DNA of 64,000 nt from Micromonospora musae (GTDB lineage Bacteria; Actinomycetota; Actinomycetes; Mycobacteriales; Micromonosporaceae): positions 62,001-126,000 of the forward strand of contig NZ_RAZT01000015.1 of assembly GCF_003626635.1 (NCBI RefSeq). The letters run 5' to 3'. Made by a program: the position numbers and the translations under genes. The notes beneath the pieces are model-generated. The model did no database searches. It worked only from the letters and a program-made list of their open reading frames with translations, and had not been told where the DNA came from. Positions 1-8,447 of the stretch are shown here, piece after piece (within the stretch, counting starts at the first letter, position 1; the number at the start of each line of letters is the position of its first letter).

Positions 1-2
1 AG

Positions 3-671
3 CGCTGGCAGAAGTTCATCCACGAGGCGCTCAAATTCGGCATCGTCGGTGGCATCAACACCGTCATCAATTACGCCGTGTTCAATGCGCTGGCACTGAC
101 CGTTTTCGTCGACGGTCAGCTGAAGGCGACGGTGATCGCGACGGTGGTGGCGACCATCACGTCGTACCTGATGAATCGCCACTGGACGTACCGCGATCGT
201 CCGAAATCGGCACTACGGCGCGAATATGTCCTGTTTTTCCTGTTCAACGCCACCGGTCTGCTGATCGAACTCGGTGTGCTGGCCGCGGCGAAGTACGGCC
301 TCGGTGTCACCAGCCTGCTGGCGTTGAACATCGCCAAGACCGGCGGCGTGCTGCTCGCCACGATGTTCCGGTTCTGGTCCTACCGCACCTTCGTCTTCCA
401 GCCCGCGCCGGCCGCGGAGGAGAAGACCTGGCACAGCGTGCCGCGTGACGAGTGGGACACGATGGCCGAGATGGACCCGGTCGCCGAGCTGGCCGAGTCG
501 GTCTCCGAGCTCGAGGAGGCCGAGGCCTCGTCCTCCGAAGACCACCCCAGGCCCACGAACGGCCACACGACACCGACCCAGAAGCGGCTGAACCCGCGGC
601 TCCCCGACGACCTGGATGCCGCCCTGGCCGCCGAGCTCGAGCGCACCACCCACCCGCGCCCCCGCCGCTAA
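3..671 (+). CDS. GtrA family membrane protein (5' end outside window)
   Basis: The reading frame is open from base 3, so the true start lies before the window; 222 codons are visible. The first residues (FGIVGGINTVINY) and the following three to four hydrophobic segments match the GtrA family, small four-helix membrane proteins linked to translocation of polyprenyl-phosphate-linked sugars for cell-wall or teichoic-acid glycosylation. After the last membrane segment (about residue 125 of the visible part) comes a roughly 90-residue hydrophilic acidic, then Arg-rich tail that the core family lacks; its role is unknown. A mycobacterial homologue (Rv3277) sits next to the same PH protein and birA. 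The family call is firm and the substrate is not known. Confidence 0.9.
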   Translation, partial: RWQKFIHEALKFGIVGGINTVINYAVFNALALTVFVDGQLKATVIATVVATITSYLMNRHWTYRDRPKSALRREYVLFFLFNATGLLIELGVLAAAKYGLGVTSLLALNIAKTGGVLLATMFRFWSYRTFVFQPAPAAEEKTWHSVPRDEWDTMAEMDPVAELAESVSELEEAEASSSEDHPRPTNGHTTPTQKRLNPRLPDDLDAALAAELERTTHPRPRR

Positions 672-720
672 ACCCCGCACCCACCCTCCCCCGGTGGGGG
701 CAACCCGGGGCGATGGGGGT

Positions 721-775
721 GATCATGAAGTTGTTGCCGCCGCGCTCGGCGTGTCGCGACAACAACCTCATGATC
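721..775. terminator. Long intergenic stem-loop between convergent genes (element E)
   Basis: Arms at 721-736 and 760-775 pair over 16 positions with one mismatch, and a few more pairs follow towards the loop. It lies between the convergent gtrA and PH genes. No U-tract follows, as is usual for actinobacterial terminators. It belongs to the same general type as the other long intergenic palindromes listed here. Confidence 0.7.
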
Positions 776-810
776 GACGGCAGTTCGCCGACGAGCCTGA
801 CGCAGGCGGA

Positions 811-1383
811 TCAGGCGGAGGGGTCGCGCAGAGGCTTGCCCTCGCGCATGTCGGCCAGGATGTCCCGCATCTCACCGTCACCCAGCGAGTGCTTGTCGTG
901 CTGCTCCTCGACCAACTCGTAGAGCTTCGTCTGCACCTGACCGACATTGGGAACGTCGGCGAGGACGGACTGGCCACGCTCACCGGCGGACTCGATGGTC
1001 AGCGTGCCCGCGCCGAGCAGCCGCTCGATGAACTTCTGGCTCATCGAGTGGTCGTTCACCCGGGTGAGCGGGATGTCCCGGCGGTCGCGGGAGAAGACAC
1101 CGTGCTGGAGCAGCACCCGCTCGTTGGTGAAGAGGTAGTGGGTGGTGCGCCAGACCAGGAACGGCCAGAGCGTGAACCAGACCACCGCCACCAGGGCGAG
1201 CGCCCCGATCACGGCCAGCCCGACCGACCCGCCGGTGCCGGCGGGCAGCAGTACCGTACCGACCACCACCGCGGCGACGGCCAGCACCAGCACCACCACC
1301 GGCCGGATCAGGGCCTTCCAGTGCGGGTGCAGGTGCAACACGACGTGCTCGTCCTCGGTGAGCACGTCTTCAGGGAACGCCAC
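811..1383 (-). CDS. PH domain-containing membrane protein (bacterial PH, YdbS/YdbT-like)
   Basis: The 190-residue protein has two adjacent membrane helices (about residues 25-70) followed by a bacterial PH-like domain with the typical WRTTHYLFTNERVL and IPLTRVNDHSMSQ blocks, and a charged C-terminal tail. Such proteins are inner-membrane proteins of unclear role. The frame extends further upstream, but a GTG at 1383 preceded by GAGGAGG at a 6-nt spacing decides the start. It is the counterpart of mycobacterial Rv3278c, which also sits between gtrA and birA. Confidence 0.88.
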   Translation of the reverse strand: MAFPEDVLTEDEHVVLHLHPHWKALIRPVVVLVLAVAAVVVGTVLLPAGTGGSVGLAVIGALALVAVVWFTLWPFLVWRTTHYLFTNERVLLQHGVFSRDRRDIPLTRVNDHSMSQKFIERLLGAGTLTIESAGERGQSVLADVPNVGQVQTKLYELVEEQHDKHSLGDGEMRDILADMREGKPLRDPSA

Positions 1384-1535
1384 GCGAACCTCCTCGCAGA
1401 AACGGACGCGGTGACCGTAACCGGCCACCGCACATCCGACCATCAGCCGCGCGGTCGGCCGTCACTGACCCCCCACCATCCTGCCGTTCGGCACCGGCCC
1501 ACCCTGACGGCCGGCGAGCTGACCGGCCGAACCCG

Positions 1536-2411
1536 TCAGCGCAGGTGCAGGAGGTCGCCGGCGGCCACCTGGCGCGGGCCGTCCGAGGTCTCGACCACCA
1601 GCTGGCCGTCCCGGTCCACCCCGGTCGCGGTGCCGGTCAACTCGCTGCCGTCGGGAAGCAGCACCCGTACCGGCCGGTCGATCGTGGCGCAGGCGGCCAC
1701 GTACGCCTCCCGCAGGCCGCTGGCGACCGCGTCGCCCCCGGCGCTACGCCACCGGTCGTACCAGTCGGCCAGCGCCCGCAGCAGCGCCCTCAGCAGCGGG
1801 TCACGGTCGGTGGTCGCCGCGCCGGCCAGCTGCAGCGAGGTGGCCGGCAGCCCGGTCGGATTCTCGGGCAGCTCGTCGGCGCGGAGCGTGACGTTGAGCC
1901 CGATGCCGACGACGACGGCCGGTGGCTGGTCCCCGGCCACACCCGGCACCGCCTCGGCGAGCAGACCGGCGCACTTCGCCCCATCGATCAGCAGGTCGTT
2001 GGGCCACTTCAGGGTGGCGTCCAGCTCGCCCAGGCGGGCTACCGCCTCCACGAGCGCGACCCCGGCCAGCAACGGCAGCCAGCCGTACGCACTCGGCGGC
2101 GCCGCCGGCCAATCACGCTCCGCGACCGCCTCCCCGGGCCGGAGCAGCACGCTCGTCGCGATGCCGGCCCGCGGCGGCGACTGCCACACCCGGCCGCGTC
2201 GACCACGGCCGGCGTTCTGCTGCTCGGCGACCACCACCAGCCCCTCGGGCTCGCCCGCCCGAGCCGCCTCGGCGACGTCGGCGTTGGTGGAGCCGGTCTC
2301 GGCCTTCAGCTCGAGGCGGGCCCACGGGCCGTACGGGGCGACCAGCGCCCGGCGCAGTCGCGCCGCCGAGAGCGGCGGTCGGTCCAGATCCGTGTACGGA
2401 GAGCCCGGCAT
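1536..2411 (-). CDS. birA: Biotin--[acetyl-CoA-carboxylase] ligase
   Basis: This 291-residue enzyme activates biotin with ATP and attaches it to the carrier lysine of biotin-dependent carboxylases. The catalytic domain shows GSTNADV (residues about 40-46), the GRGRRGRVW biotin-binding loop, KWPNDL and VVVGIGLNV, followed by a small C-terminal SH3-like domain (GTATGVDRDGQLVVE). There is no N-terminal helix-turn-helix, so it is a monofunctional ligase and not a repressor. It is divergent to accD, whose partner AccA carries the biotin site at Lys550. A TAGGCT box 6 nt before the ATG suggests a leaderless mRNA. Confidence 0.96.
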   Translation of the reverse strand: MPGSPYTDLDRPPLSAARLRRALVAPYGPWARLELKAETGSTNADVAEAARAGEPEGLVVVAEQQNAGRGRRGRVWQSPPRAGIATSVLLRPGEAVAERDWPAAPPSAYGWLPLLAGVALVEAVARLGELDATLKWPNDLLIDGAKCAGLLAEAVPGVAGDQPPAVVVGIGLNVTLRADELPENPTGLPATSLQLAGAATTDRDPLLRALLRALADWYDRWRSAGGDAVASGLREAYVAACATIDRPVRVLLPDGSELTGTATGVDRDGQLVVETSDGPRQVAAGDLLHLR

Positions 2412-2417
2412 TCCGCC

Positions 2418-2423
2418 AGCCTA
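2418..2423 (-). promoter_or_regulatory. -10 box of birA (leaderless start)
   Basis: On the minus strand TAGGCT is followed by 6 nt and then the birA ATG at 2411, which places the transcription start at or next to the start codon. Confidence 0.6.
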
Positions 2424-2485
2424 CGGCCGGGGGTGAGCAAGCGTACTGAGGTGTACTGCACAGCGGCGCGGTCCTGAACCATCGT

Positions 2486-2491
2486 TATATT
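2486..2491 (+). promoter_or_regulatory. -10 box of accD (leaderless start)
   Basis: TATATT ends 6 nt before the GTG at 2498 and no Shine-Dalgarno sequence is present. This is the classic spacing for an actinobacterial leaderless transcript. Confidence 0.7.
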
Positions 2492-2497
2492 CCGTGG

Positions 2498-4081
2498 GTG
2501 ACTACCGACACCGGGACCAACACTCACACCACCGCCGGCAAGCTGGCCGACCTGGAGCGCCGGGTCGACGAGGCGGTGCACGCCGGTTCGGCGCGGGCGG
2601 TCGAGAAGCAGCACGCCCGGGGCAAGAAGACCGCCCGGGAGCGGATCGAACTGCTGCTCGACGAGGGCTCCTTCGTCGAGCTGGACGAGCTGGCCCGGCA
2701 CCGTTCCACCAACTTCGGGTTGGAGCGGTCCCGCCCGTACGGCGACGGTGTCGTGACCGGTTACGGCACGGTGGACGGCCGGCAGGTCTGCGTCTTCGCC
2801 CAGGACTTCACCGTCTTCGGCGGCTCCCTCGGCGAGGTCTTCGGCGAGAAGATCGTCAAGCTGATGGACCTCGCCATGAAGATCGGTTGCCCGGTGATCG
2901 GCATCAACGACTCCGGCGGCGCCCGCATCCAGGAGGGCGTGGCCAGCCTCGGCCTCTACGGGGAGATCTTCTTCCGCAACGTACGGGCCTCCGGCGTCAT
3001 CCCGCAGATCTCGCTGGTGATGGGGCCGTGCGCGGGCGGCGCCGTCTACTCCCCCGCGGTCACCGACTTCACCGTCATGGTCGACCAGACCTCGCACATG
3101 TTCATCACCGGCCCGGACGTGATCAAGACCGTCACCGGCGAGGACGTGGGCATGGAGGAGCTGGGCGGCGCGCACACCCACAACACCCGCAGCGGCAACG
3201 CGCACTACCTCGCCACTGACGAGGAGGACGCGATCGAGTACGTCAAGGCCCTCCTGTCGTACCTGCCGTCGAACAACCTGGACGAGCCGGTGGTCTACGA
3301 CGCCCCGGCCGAGCTGTCGGTGACCGACGAGGACCGGGAGCTGGACACGCTGATCCCCGACTCGGCCAACCAGCCCTACGACATGCACCGGGTGATCGAG
3401 CACGTGCTCGACGACGGGGAGTTCCTCGAGGTCCAGCCGCTCTACGCGCAGAACATCCTCGTCGGCTACGGCCGGGTCGAGGGGCGGCCGGTCGGCGTCG
3501 TGGCGAACCAGCCGATGCACTTCGCCGGCACCCTGGACATCGCCGCCTCGGAGAAGGCCGCCCGCTTCGTCCGCACCTGCGACGCGTTCAACATTCCGGT
3601 GCTGACCTTCGTGGACGTTCCCGGCTTCCTCCCCGGCACCGGGCAGGAGTGGGACGGCATCATCCGCCGGGGCGCGAAGCTGATCTACGCGTACGCCGAG
3701 GCGACGGTCCCGAAGGTCACCGTCATCACGCGCAAGGCGTACGGCGGGGCGTACGACGTGATGGGCTCGAAGCACCTCGGCGCGGACCTGAACTTCGCCT
3801 GGCCGACCGCGCAGATCGCGGTGATGGGGGCGCAGGGGGCGGTGAACATCCTCTACCGCTCGGAGCTGGCGGGTGCGGAGGACCCGGCCGCGCTGCGGGC
3901 CGAGAAGATCGCCGAGTACGAGGACACCCTCGCCAACCCATACGTCGCGGCCGAGCGGGGCTACGTCGACTCCGTCATCACGCCGCACGAGACCCGCGGC
4001 CAGATCGTCCGCGCGCTGCGGGTGCTGCGGACGAAGCGCGAGACCCTGCCGCCGAAGAAGCACGGCAACATCCCGCTCTGA
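2498..4081 (+). CDS. accD: Acyl-CoA carboxylase beta subunit, probably propionyl-CoA specific
   Basis: The 527-residue carboxyltransferase moves the carboxyl group from carboxybiotin to an acyl-CoA. Two crotonase-like halves are visible, with oxyanion-forming Gly pairs at SGGARIQEG (about 139-147) and AYGGAYDVMGS (about 414-424). The position equivalent to Asp422 of Streptomyces coelicolor PccB is Asp420; in that family Asp favours propionyl-CoA while Ile favours acetyl-CoA, so propionyl-CoA is the likely substrate (inference from a known specificity residue). It faces birA, as accD5 does in mycobacteria, but here accE does not follow directly: about 7 kb of other genes separate them. The product methylmalonyl-CoA would feed the mutase encoded at 41822-43405 or methyl-branched lipid synthesis. 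Confidence 0.95.
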   Translation: MTTDTGTNTHTTAGKLADLERRVDEAVHAGSARAVEKQHARGKKTARERIELLLDEGSFVELDELARHRSTNFGLERSRPYGDGVVTGYGTVDGRQVCVFAQDFTVFGGSLGEVFGEKIVKLMDLAMKIGCPVIGINDSGGARIQEGVASLGLYGEIFFRNVRASGVIPQISLVMGPCAGGAVYSPAVTDFTVMVDQTSHMFITGPDVIKTVTGEDVGMEELGGAHTHNTRSGNAHYLATDEEDAIEYVKALLSYLPSNNLDEPVVYDAPAELSVTDEDRELDTLIPDSANQPYDMHRVIEHVLDDGEFLEVQPLYAQNILVGYGRVEGRPVGVVANQPMHFAGTLDIAASEKAARFVRTCDAFNIPVLTFVDVPGFLPGTGQEWDGIIRRGAKLIYAYAEATVPKVTVITRKAYGGAYDVMGSKHLGADLNFAWPTAQIAVMGAQGAVNILYRSELAGAEDPAALRAEKIAEYEDTLANPYVAAERGYVDSVITPHETRGQIVRALRVLRTKRETLPPKKHGNIPL

Positions 4082-4118
4082 GCCGACGCTCGCCGCCGGT
4101 GGCCGACGCCGGCTCCAG

Positions 4119-4192
4119 GATCCGAGCAGTTTCAGGGAAAGTGTCGCCTCCTGACGGCGGGAGGCGACGACATCCCTGAAACTGCTCGGATC
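4119..4192. terminator. Long intergenic palindrome (element family D, copy 1)
   Basis: Perfect 20-bp arms at 4119-4138 and 4173-4192 enclose a second perfect 9-bp stem (4143-4151 with 4160-4168). It lies between the convergent accD and the membrane-protein gene. Its left half is closely similar in sequence to the palindrome at 52381-52446, including loop-side GCCTCC. Confidence 0.8.
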
Positions 4193-4202
4193 AACTGTCG
4201 GT

Positions 4203-5063
4203 TCAGCAGCCCGGGTTCGCCGCCTGGCACATCCGGCCGGCCGCCACCGTGGAGAGCTGGAGCAGCTCGGACTCGGTGCCGTGCCGCCCGAGGCCGAGCA
4301 CCGCGATGAGGTCACCGACCCGAATGATCGCCTTGTAGGTGGGCTGGGGCACCTCGCCGGACGGCTCCCCGGTCTTCACGTCGCGGGCCCGGGTCACGAC
4401 GTGCTGCACCATTGCGGCGCCGTCCCCCGCGAAGTCCCGCCGGACGATCCGCCACTGGTGTACGGCCTCCGCCGTGCCGGCCCGGCCCTTCCAGTCGTAC
4501 GGCCCGACGCTTCGCCACTGCACGCACGGGGCGAGAATCTGGTCGAGGTCGGCGAGGAACGCCTCGGCTCCGCCCGGCGTGAGCCGGTAGACGTCCTGCA
4601 TCGCCTGCACGTCACCGGGGGCGAGGGCGACGCTCGCCGGCCGCTCGGCCAGGAGGGTCTGCGACCGCGACCAACGGGACGGCCAGGTCTGCGACAGCCC
4701 CTGGCTCGTCCGGCAGGCGCCGAGCATGTCGTCGATCCGGATCGGCTCCGCCAGCCCCGACTCGGTGAGCTGGCTCTCCGCCGACTCGAGCCCGAGGTCG
4801 GCCGGCCGGAGCAGCGCCTCCGTGGTGATCTCGGCACGGACGGGCCCGCTCGGATCGACCGAGGCGGCCGGGGGTGCCGAGGAGTGGTCCGGTGCGACGA
4901 GCGTGATGGCGGAGACCCCGGCGAGCGCCAGCACGGCGGTCACCGCAGCGACGTTGCGCCGGCTGCGCCGCCGGGCGCGGGCGCGGATCTCGTCCGGGTC
5001 GGGCCAGCGCACGTCCCGCAGGTCCCGCTGCACCTTCTCGACGAACGTCGGATAGTCACGCAT
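4203..5063 (-). CDS. Membrane-anchored partner protein of a SigE-family sigma factor
   Basis: The 286-residue protein has a basic cytoplasmic N-terminus of about 35 residues (DEIRARARRRSRR), one membrane helix (about 36-57) and a Pro-rich linker leading to an outside domain with three Cys. The ATG at 5063, with GGAGGAG 7 nt upstream, overlaps the sigma-factor stop by 8 nt, so the two are translationally coupled. No zinc-binding anti-sigma HxxxCxxC motif is visible. The topology and coupling make a sigma-regulating role plausible, but that is inference; it could instead be a target co-expressed with the sigma factor. Confidence 0.8.
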   Translation of the reverse strand: MRDYPTFVEKVQRDLRDVRWPDPDEIRARARRRSRRNVAAVTAVLALAGVSAITLVAPDHSSAPPAASVDPSGPVRAEITTEALLRPADLGLESAESQLTESGLAEPIRIDDMLGACRTSQGLSQTWPSRWSRSQTLLAERPASVALAPGDVQAMQDVYRLTPGGAEAFLADLDQILAPCVQWRSVGPYDWKGRAGTAEAVHQWRIVRRDFAGDGAAMVQHVVTRARDVKTGEPSGEVPQPTYKAIIRVGDLIAVLGLGRHGTESELLQLSTVAAGRMCQAANPGC

Positions 5064-5556
5064 CTGCGGCCTCCTCCAGGTCCGAGACGGCGAGCAGCCC
5101 GGCGAGCGCGGTGCGCCCACGGGAGAGCCGGGCCTTGACGGTCCCCACCGGGGCGTCGGTCTCCCGGGCGACCTCGGCGACCGGCATGCCGAGCAGGTAG
5201 TAGAGCGCGATCGCGGTGCGCTGCTCCTCGGGGAGCCGGCGCAGCGCGGCCACCACGTCGACGGTCTCGGTGCCGGGGCCGGGGGTGGTCTCGACGGCAC
5301 CGTGCCGCAGGTACGCCCGGGCCCGGCTGCGCAGGCTGCGCCAGCGGCTCACCGCGATCCGGCTGGCGACGACCCGGGTCCACGCCTCCGGGTCGTCGTA
5401 GCCGCTCACCGTCGACCAGCGCTGCCAGGCCCGGATGTACGCCTCCTGCACCGCGTCCTGCGCCTCGGCGAGGTTGCCGGTGAGTACGTACACGAACCCG
5501 AGCAACCGTTGCCGGCTGCCCCGGTAGAACTCGTCGAACCCTTCGACGTCCGGCAC
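5056..5556 (-). CDS. SigE-family ECF RNA polymerase sigma factor
   Basis: The 166-residue protein carries sigma region 2 (FDEFYRGSRQRLLGFVYVLTGN with DAVQEAYIRAW, about 7-45) and region 4 with a helix-turn-helix (LPEEQRTAIALYYLLGMPVAEVA to GTVKARLSRGR, about 108-150). The short linker and this length are typical of the actinobacterial SigE-type (SigE-50) subgroup of extracytoplasmic-function sigma factors. The GTG start has GGGGGAGG 7 nt upstream. The next gene starts inside its 3' end and encodes a membrane protein that may control or report to it. The signal sensed is unknown. Confidence 0.93.
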   Translation of the reverse strand: MPDVEGFDEFYRGSRQRLLGFVYVLTGNLAEAQDAVQEAYIRAWQRWSTVSGYDDPEAWTRVVASRIAVSRWRSLRSRARAYLRHGAVETTPGPGTETVDVVAALRRLPEEQRTAIALYYLLGMPVAEVARETDAPVGTVKARLSRGRTALAGLLAVSDLEEAADA

Positions 5557-5619
5557 CTGGCCACCTCCCCCGTGCGGTCGCAGTGGACACGCGCCGCACG
5601 GTGCACGCGGTTGCCCCGG

Positions 5620-6603
5620 TCAGCCGAGCAATTTCGCCAGCTCGTCCGGCGGGAATCCGCCGGCCGGGATCCGTTCCCGCACGGCGCGGCGTACCGCCTG
5701 CTGCACGGCGGCGTTGGCCGGTGTCGGTACGCCGTGCAGCCGGCCCAGCAGCACGACCTCCCCGTTGAGGTGGTCGGTCTCGACCGCGCCGGCGCCTCGG
5801 GCCAGGCTCTGCCAGGTGGATCCGCCGGACCGTTGCTCGCCGCCAACCGGTCGGTGCTGCACGAGGTCGCCGCGTTCGGCCGCCTCCTCCGCCCGGCTGG
5901 TGTACGCGATGCCGGCCGCGGCCAGCACCGCCTCGCCCTCGGCCCGGATCCGGCCGGCCAGGTCCTCGGGGACGTCCCGACCGAAGAGCGCCTGAAGCGC
6001 GTTACCGAGGTTGCCCAGCAGCTTGCCGTACTTCCAGCGCATGACGTCCGGCCGCAGTGGCGCGACGAAACCGGCGGCGGTGAGGTCGGAGGCGACCGCC
6101 CGGTCGGTGTCGTCCGGGCCGGACGGGTAGCGGCCGAGGTGCAGCACCCCGGGATGCGGGTGGCCGTTGGCCACCACGACGCCCGGTTCGAGATGGGTCG
6201 CGGGGAGCCAGACACACACCCCGTGCACCCGGGCGAAGAGCCGCAGGGCGGCGGGCTCGTTGGCCACCCCGTTCTGCGCGGTGAACAGGGGCAGCCGCTC
6301 ACCTGCGGTACCGCCGCCGACCACCGGGGCGTCGACCCAGGCCGCCAGGGCGCCGGCGGTGTCCTGCGACTTGACGGCGAGCACGAGCACGGTGTCGGCC
6401 GGCAACGGCCGCCCGTCCGGGCCGTCGAGCGCCGGCAGCCGTACCGTCCGCTCCTGCTCCGGCTGTCGGAGGGTGAGGCCGCGTTCCCGCAGGGCGGTCA
6501 GGTGCGCGCCGCGCGCCACCAACGTGACGTCCTGCCCGGCCGTCGCCAGTCGTGCGCCGATGGTCCCGCCCACGGCGCCGGCCCCAATGATCACGTACCG
6601 CAT
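5620..6603 (-). CDS. panE: 2-dehydropantoate 2-reductase family protein
   Basis: The 327-residue protein starts with the NADPH-binding glycine motif GAGAVGG (about 8-14) and contains VLAVKSQDT, MRWKYGKLLGNLGNAL and the C-terminal helical domain of the ApbA/PanE ketopantoate reductases, which reduce 2-dehydropantoate to pantoate in coenzyme A synthesis. The frame runs open well upstream into the M50 gene; the ATG at 6603 gives the family's usual N-terminus, with an alternative ATG three codons earlier. Paralogues of this family often act on other 2-oxo acids, so the exact substrate is not certain and the symbol is by family. Confidence 0.85.
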   Translation of the reverse strand: MRYVIIGAGAVGGTIGARLATAGQDVTLVARGAHLTALRERGLTLRQPEQERTVRLPALDGPDGRPLPADTVLVLAVKSQDTAGALAAWVDAPVVGGGTAGERLPLFTAQNGVANEPAALRLFARVHGVCVWLPATHLEPGVVVANGHPHPGVLHLGRYPSGPDDTDRAVASDLTAAGFVAPLRPDVMRWKYGKLLGNLGNALQALFGRDVPEDLAGRIRAEGEAVLAAAGIAYTSRAEEAAERGDLVQHRPVGGEQRSGGSTWQSLARGAGAVETDHLNGEVVLLGRLHGVPTPANAAVQQAVRRAVRERIPAGGFPPDELAKLLG

Positions 6604-6665
6604 GAGGCCCATTCTGCCCCCGCCCCGGCCGGTGCCGATCAGGCCCTGCGGTCGGTCGATCCCGG

Positions 6666-7412
6666 TCAGAGGGTGGGCAGTGGGGTGCCGTCCAGGAGGG
6701 GATCGGCCAGCAGGGCGGCGCCCACGGCCAGCACGGCCAGGTTGACCAGGGCGAAGACGGTGACCCAGAAGAACGCCGGGAACGGGGTTAGCCCGGCGAG
6801 TTGGTCGGCGTCGGAGGCGGGCATGCGGCCCCGGGAGCGCAGCCGTTGCAGCTCGACCACCGGCCGTACGCCGCCGAGCAGCAGGAACCACACCCCGGTG
6901 TACGCGAACGCGGCCTGCACCTGCGGCGAGGCGTACCAGGAGACGGCGAGCACCACGCCGCCGGTGACGAGCAGTGAGATCACGCCGAAGGCGTTGCGGA
7001 TCATCACGAGCATCGCGAGCAGCAGCGCGACGGCCACCCAGAGCAGCAGGGTGATCCGGTTGCCGCCGAGCAGCCAGGCCCCGGCGAGCCCGACCAGCGG
7101 CGGGGCGACGTACCCGGCGAGCAGCGTGAGGATCATGCCCAGCCCGGTGGGACGGCCGGCGGAGAGGGTCAGCCCCGAGGTGTCCGAGTGCAGCCGGATG
7201 CCGCGCAGTTTGCGGCCGGTGAGCAGGGCGATCAGCGCGTGACCGCCCTCGTGGGCGATGGTGATCGCGTTGCGGGCGACCCGCCACGGGAGCCGGGTGG
7301 AGACCACCACCAGCGCGGCGAGACCGGTCAGCACGACCAGCAGCGGCGGCGGGTCGGGCTGTGCACCGAACAGCCGGTCCCAGAGGTCGGTCAGCCCGTC
7401 GAACGACACCAT
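6666..7412 (-). CDS. M50 family (M50B-like) membrane metallopeptidase
   Basis: The 248-residue protein has about six membrane helices and the zinc motif HEGGH (about residues 54-58) in the first half. Its length and pattern fit the Peptidase_M50B-like family found in many actinomycetes, which lacks a PDZ domain. The physiological substrate is unknown; related site-2 proteases cleave membrane-anchored regulators, and a sigma/membrane-protein pair lies two genes away, but no direct link is shown. The start is taken at the ATG at 7412, with TAGGCT 8 nt upstream. Confidence 0.88.
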   Translation of the reverse strand: MVSFDGLTDLWDRLFGAQPDPPPLLVVLTGLAALVVVSTRLPWRVARNAITIAHEGGHALIALLTGRKLRGIRLHSDTSGLTLSAGRPTGLGMILTLLAGYVAPPLVGLAGAWLLGGNRITLLLWVAVALLLAMLVMIRNAFGVISLLVTGGVVLAVSWYASPQVQAAFAYTGVWFLLLGGVRPVVELQRLRSRGRMPASDADQLAGLTPFPAFFWVTVFALVNLAVLAVGAALLADPLLDGTPLPTL

Positions 7413-7420
7413 GGGGCGCG

Positions 7421-7426
7421 AGCCTA
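7421..7426 (-). promoter_or_regulatory. -10 box of the M50 gene (near-leaderless)
   Basis: TAGGCT on the minus strand, 8 nt before the ATG at 7412; no Shine-Dalgarno sequence is visible. Confidence 0.5.
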
Positions 7427-7518
7427 CCGGCCCGGGGCACCGGAGATCACCTCCGTCACGCATGGTCGCGTACCGAGCACGTCACGTGCTGGCTGCCGGG
7501 CGCCATAGCACCGCCGCT

Positions 7519-7527
7519 GAAAGTTTC
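7519..7527 (+). promoter_or_regulatory. GAAANTTTC palindrome upstream of the lysozyme gene
   Basis: GAAAGTTTC matches the GAAANTTTC element reported upstream of Streptomyces xylanase genes. It lies in an unusually AT-rich intergenic stretch 81 nt before the GH25 start codon, where a promoter or operator would be expected. Function is inferred. Confidence 0.4.
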
Positions 7528-7607
7528 TTTTGCCCCCCTTGCGATCTTGGGTGATTAGCTCCAAAGATTTCCATCAATAGATATGCCCCCGCTTCCTGGA
7601 GGTATCC

Positions 7608-8363
7608 ATGTCCCGCACCGGATCACCGCTGCGCCGTCTCCTCGCAGCCGGCCTCACCGTCCTCGCCACTGCGGCCGCGACGCTCGTCGCCACCACCGGC
7701 CCGGCCGCCGCCGCCACCGTTCCCGGCATCGATGTCTCCCACTACCAGGGCGTCATCAACTGGACCAGCGTCCGCAACGCGGGCATCCAGTTCGCCTTCA
7801 TCAAGGCCACCGAGGGCACGAGCTACAAGGATCCGCGCTTCAACACCAACTACGTGGCCGCCTACAACGCGGGCGTCATCCGCGGGGCGTACCACTTCGC
7901 CCGCCCCAACATCTCCTCCGGCGCCGTCCAGGCCAACTACCTGGCCTCCAACGGCGGCGCCTGGTCGGCCGACAGCCGCACCCTCCCCGCAGCCCTGGAC
8001 CTGGAGGCCAACCCGTACAGCGGCGGCTACTGCTACGGCCTCAGCACCACCGGGATGCGCAACTGGGTGCAGGACTTCCTCAACACCTACCGCTCACGCA
8101 CCGGCCGCTACGCCGTCATCTACACCACCACCAGCTGGTGGAACCAGTGCACCGGCAGCTGGAGCGGGCCGTGGGGCAACCACCCGCTCTGGATCGCCCG
8201 CTGGGCCAGCGCGCCCGGCACCCTGCCGGCCGGCGCCCCGGTCTGGAGCTTCTGGCAGTACACCAGCACCGGCAGCGTCGCCGGCATCAGCGGCAACGTC
8301 GACCGCAACTACTGGAACGGCGACCGCTCACGCCTGATCGCGCTGGCGAACAACACCCCGTGA
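7608..8363 (+). CDS. Secreted GH25 lysozyme (N-acetylmuramidase)
   Basis: The 251-residue protein has an N-terminal signal peptide (RR, hydrophobic core, AAA cleavage region, about 1-36). The mature part is a single GH25 domain: GIDVSHYQG (catalytic-site Asp42), FIKATEG, and the DxE pair Asp131/Glu133 in ALDLEANP. GH25 enzymes hydrolyse the beta-1,4 bond between N-acetylmuramic acid and N-acetylglucosamine in peptidoglycan. There is no extra cell-wall-binding domain. GGAGG 5 nt before the ATG sets the start. The 240-bp upstream region is AT-rich and holds a GAAANTTTC site. Confidence 0.95.
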   Translation: MSRTGSPLRRLLAAGLTVLATAAATLVATTGPAAAATVPGIDVSHYQGVINWTSVRNAGIQFAFIKATEGTSYKDPRFNTNYVAAYNAGVIRGAYHFARPNISSGAVQANYLASNGGAWSADSRTLPAALDLEANPYSGGYCYGLSTTGMRNWVQDFLNTYRSRTGRYAVIYTTTSWWNQCTGSWSGPWGNHPLWIARWASAPGTLPAGAPVWSFWQYTSTGSVAGISGNVDRNYWNGDRSRLIALANNTP

Positions 8364-8447
8364 ACGGGCAGGTGGCGGCAGCGGGATCGACTGTCACCGT
8401 ACGGTCGACAACCGGTCCGGCTGCCGCCACGGCCACCTGCGTGTACG

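Noticed and set aside
2306..4315. 669-codon open frame antisense to accD
   Set aside because: Shadow frame of a high-GC gene; the sense strand encodes a clear carboxyltransferase.
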